In this document: one piece after another, positions 6,125 to 7,637 of the stretch
How the letters are laid out: every line of letters starts with the position of its first letter
Numbering within the stretch: the stretch's first letter is position 1
Source: an uncultured Saprospiraceae bacterium
GTDB taxonomy: Bacteria; Bacteroidota; Bacteroidia; Chitinophagales; Saprospiraceae
Assembly (NCBI GenBank): GCA_937127195.1
Contig: CAKZLT010000247.1
Span: 1-7,637 of the forward strand
Direction: 5' to 3'
DNA length: 7,637 nt
Program-made: the position numbers and the translations under genes
Notes under the pieces: generated by a model
Database searches by the model: none
Seen by the model: the letters and a program-made list of their open reading frames with translations, nothing else
Told to the model about the DNA's origin: nothing

Positions 6125-7489
6125 ATGTCAACTAAAAAGAAAAAGAGCAGAAGGTTAATTTTTATCTTACTAGCAGTTGTTGTTGTATTGGTCGTTGTTG
6201 CTTCTATGAGTAAAAAAGGCAAAGAAGTAGGCACGAAAGTGACTGTAGAGGAAGTCAAAGAACGTGTAATCACAGAAACAGTATCAGCGGCAGGGCGTAT
6301 TTTTCCAGAAATTGAAGTTCGCATTAGTTCTGATGTATCGGGTGAAATAGTCGCGTTATATGTAGAAGAAGGCGATTCTGTAACACAAGGTCAATTGCTT
6401 TGCAAAATCAAACCAGACGTTTATCAGTCAGCTTTGGAGCGCGCAGTTGCTTCTCAGAACTCTTCTAAAGCACAATTAGCTAATTCATTGTCACAAGTGA
6501 AGCAAGTAGAAGCTCAACTTTTGCAAATGCAAGCGCAATATGATAATGCCAAAACGGTACACGATCGCAATACTCAGTTATTGAAAGATGGCGCGATTGC
6601 ACAAGTAGAATTTGATAACTCGTTGGCCAGTATGAAAACGGCTAACGCGAATATAAAATCGGCAGAAGCAAACATTGAAGCAGTAAAACAGTCAGCAGAA
6701 GCAGCTCGTTTTGGTGTAAAAAGTGCGCAAGCTACTGTTAAAGAAGCTACTACGAACTTGAGTCAAACGGCAATTTATGCACCGACAAGTGGTAGTATTT
6801 CTAAGTTGAATGTCGAAAAAGGGGAGCGCGTTGTAGGAACTTTGCAAATGTCGGGTACAGAAATTTTAAGAATTGCCAATATGAAATTCATGGAAGTTCA
6901 AGTCGATGTGAGTGAAAATGACGTTTTGCGTGTAAATGTAGGCGATGAAGCAGATATTGAAGTGGATGCTTATTTGGGTAAAAAATTCACAGGAACAGTT
7001 ATGGAAATTGCCAATACAGCGCAAGAAAACGCAGCAGGTGGTTTTTCTTCTGACCAAGTAACCAACTTTACGGTTAAGGTTCGTGTCAATAGAAATTCTT
7101 ACAAAAATCTTATTCAAAAAAACCGTAAGTTTCCATTCCGTCCAGGAATGTCCGCAACGGTTGATATTAAGACCAATACGATTGAAAAAGCGTTGAGTTT
7201 GCCCGTTCCAGCAGTAACAAGTAGAGAGGAAAAAGACGATAAAAAGAAGAAAAAAGACACCAACAATGATGAAGTTAGAACGGTTGTTTTTATACAATTG
7301 GCTGATAGTGTGAGTGTTCGCGAAGTTTCTGTTGGTATTCAAGATGATGAATATATACAAATTACGAAAGGCTTGAAAAAAGGAGAAACCGTAGTAGTCG
7401 GTCCTTATCAAGAAGTGGCTCGTAACTTGAAAACAGGAGATAAAGTTAGAGTCGTAGAAGAGAAAGATTTATATGGTAAGAAGGATTAA
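6125..7489 (+). CDS. Periplasmic adaptor of the RND/MacA type (membrane-fusion protein)
   Basis: A 454-residue inner-membrane-anchored adaptor. A short Lys/Arg-rich N-terminus (1-10) precedes one membrane helix (about 11-28, very Val-rich). Next come the first lipoyl half (about 64-97, SSDVSGEIVALYVEEGDSVT) and an alpha-hairpin of about 100-212, rich in Ala/Gln/Lys. The second lipoyl half (about 215-250) contains YAPTSGSISKLNVEKGERVV. A beta-barrel (about 254-350) has the conserved FRPGMSATV segment at 338-346. A membrane-proximal domain (about 356-445) ends in GLKKGETVVVGP. A charged insert (about 366-383, with five Lys in a row at 373-377) interrupts the join between barrel and membrane-proximal domain. 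The architecture fits the MacA-like adaptors that Bacteroidota pair with MacB-type ABC or RND pumps, but no pump gene follows: a strong terminator begins 20 bp after the stop. The upstream partner is the TolC-family channel. I cannot tell MacA-type from RND-type use on sequence alone. Confidence 0.9.
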   Translation: MSTKKKKSRRLIFILLAVVVVLVVVASMSKKGKEVGTKVTVEEVKERVITETVSAAGRIFPEIEVRISSDVSGEIVALYVEEGDSVTQGQLLCKIKPDVYQSALERAVASQNSSKAQLANSLSQVKQVEAQLLQMQAQYDNAKTVHDRNTQLLKDGAIAQVEFDNSLASMKTANANIKSAEANIEAVKQSAEAARFGVKSAQATVKEATTNLSQTAIYAPTSGSISKLNVEKGERVVGTLQMSGTEILRIANMKFMEVQVDVSENDVLRVNVGDEADIEVDAYLGKKFTGTVMEIANTAQENAAGGFSSDQVTNFTVKVRVNRNSYKNLIQKNRKFPFRPGMSATVDIKTNTIEKALSLPVPAVTSREEKDDKKKKKDTNNDEVRTVVFIQLADSVSVREVSVGIQDDEYIQITKGLKKGETVVVGPYQEVARNLKTGDKVRVVEEKDLYGKKD

Positions 7490-7508
7490 TCTTAAGTCTT
7501 AGAACTTT

Positions 7509-7544
7509 AAAAAGCCCATATTCATTATTGAATATGGGCTTTTT
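7509..7544 (+). terminator. Intrinsic terminator of the channel-adaptor operon
   Basis: A 16-bp perfect stem, AAAAAGCCCATATTCA (7509-7524) with TGAATATGGGCTTTTT (7529-7544), closes on a TTAT loop and ends in a five-T run. It starts 20 bp after the adaptor stop codon. Because the left arm begins with an A5 run, it could also end transcription arriving from the right. The remaining bases 7546-7637 have stops in all three minus-strand frames, and I see no gene in them. Confidence 0.92.
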
Positions 7545-7637
7545 GTTAAAAGATAGAGCCTTGAGGAATTAGGGAGTAGGCAAAAAATAACCTACCAGTC
7601 GAACTTATTGTTTTTCATTTATACTGCGTTAAAAATA

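Noticed and set aside
6866..7411. 181-residue minus-strand ORF opposite the second adaptor
   Set aside because: It lies wholly antisense to a well-supported gene, is rich in Phe/Asn/Ile/Cys as expected of an antisense shadow, and resembles no family.
7576..7595. GTAGG...CCTAC inverted repeat near the right edge
   Set aside because: A five-bp stem with a 10-nt loop is within chance expectation, and there is no T-tract after it.

Overview
The window looks like a piece of a Bacteroidota chromosome. The DNA is AT-rich. The gene starts have no clear Shine-Dalgarno sequence and sit behind A/T-rich leaders. The TolC-family protein, the two membrane-fusion proteins and the short QueG all have the form usual in this phylum. 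I cannot name the genus from the sequence.

Layout, left to right. Positions 1-121 hold a perfect 20-bp inverted repeat that runs into an 11-unit tandem array of a 7-bp motif (AACTCGC/AACCCGC). Two minus-strand genes follow: a HlyD-type membrane-fusion protein (130-1503) and, upstream of it in the same orientation, a half-size ABC exporter (1583-3301). A 303-bp A/T-rich divergent spacer separates these from queG (3605-4528, plus strand), which encodes epoxyqueuosine reductase for tRNA queuosine synthesis. Next is a two-gene plus-strand unit: a TolC-family outer-membrane channel (4633-6078) and a MacA/RND-type periplasmic adaptor (6125-7489). It is closed by a strong intrinsic terminator (7509-7544). 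Positions 7546-7637 have stops in all three minus-strand frames, and I see no gene there.

Five real genes are present. Four belong to tripartite envelope export, but they form two incomplete sets. The leftward set has an ABC protein plus adaptor and no outer-membrane channel within the window. The rightward set has a channel plus adaptor and a terminator where an inner-membrane pump would be expected. queG, between them, is a housekeeping gene with no obvious link to export.

The most interesting point is the ABC protein. Its exporter fold and Walker A are intact, but the Q-loop Gln, the LSGGQ signature, the Walker B Asp/catalytic Glu order, the D-loop and the switch His are all altered. As a homodimer it should be a poor or inactive ATPase. 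Secondary points are the heptamer repeat with its hairpin, a related 18-bp palindrome between the channel and adaptor genes, and a 14-bp palindrome overlapping a possible promoter element upstream of the channel gene.
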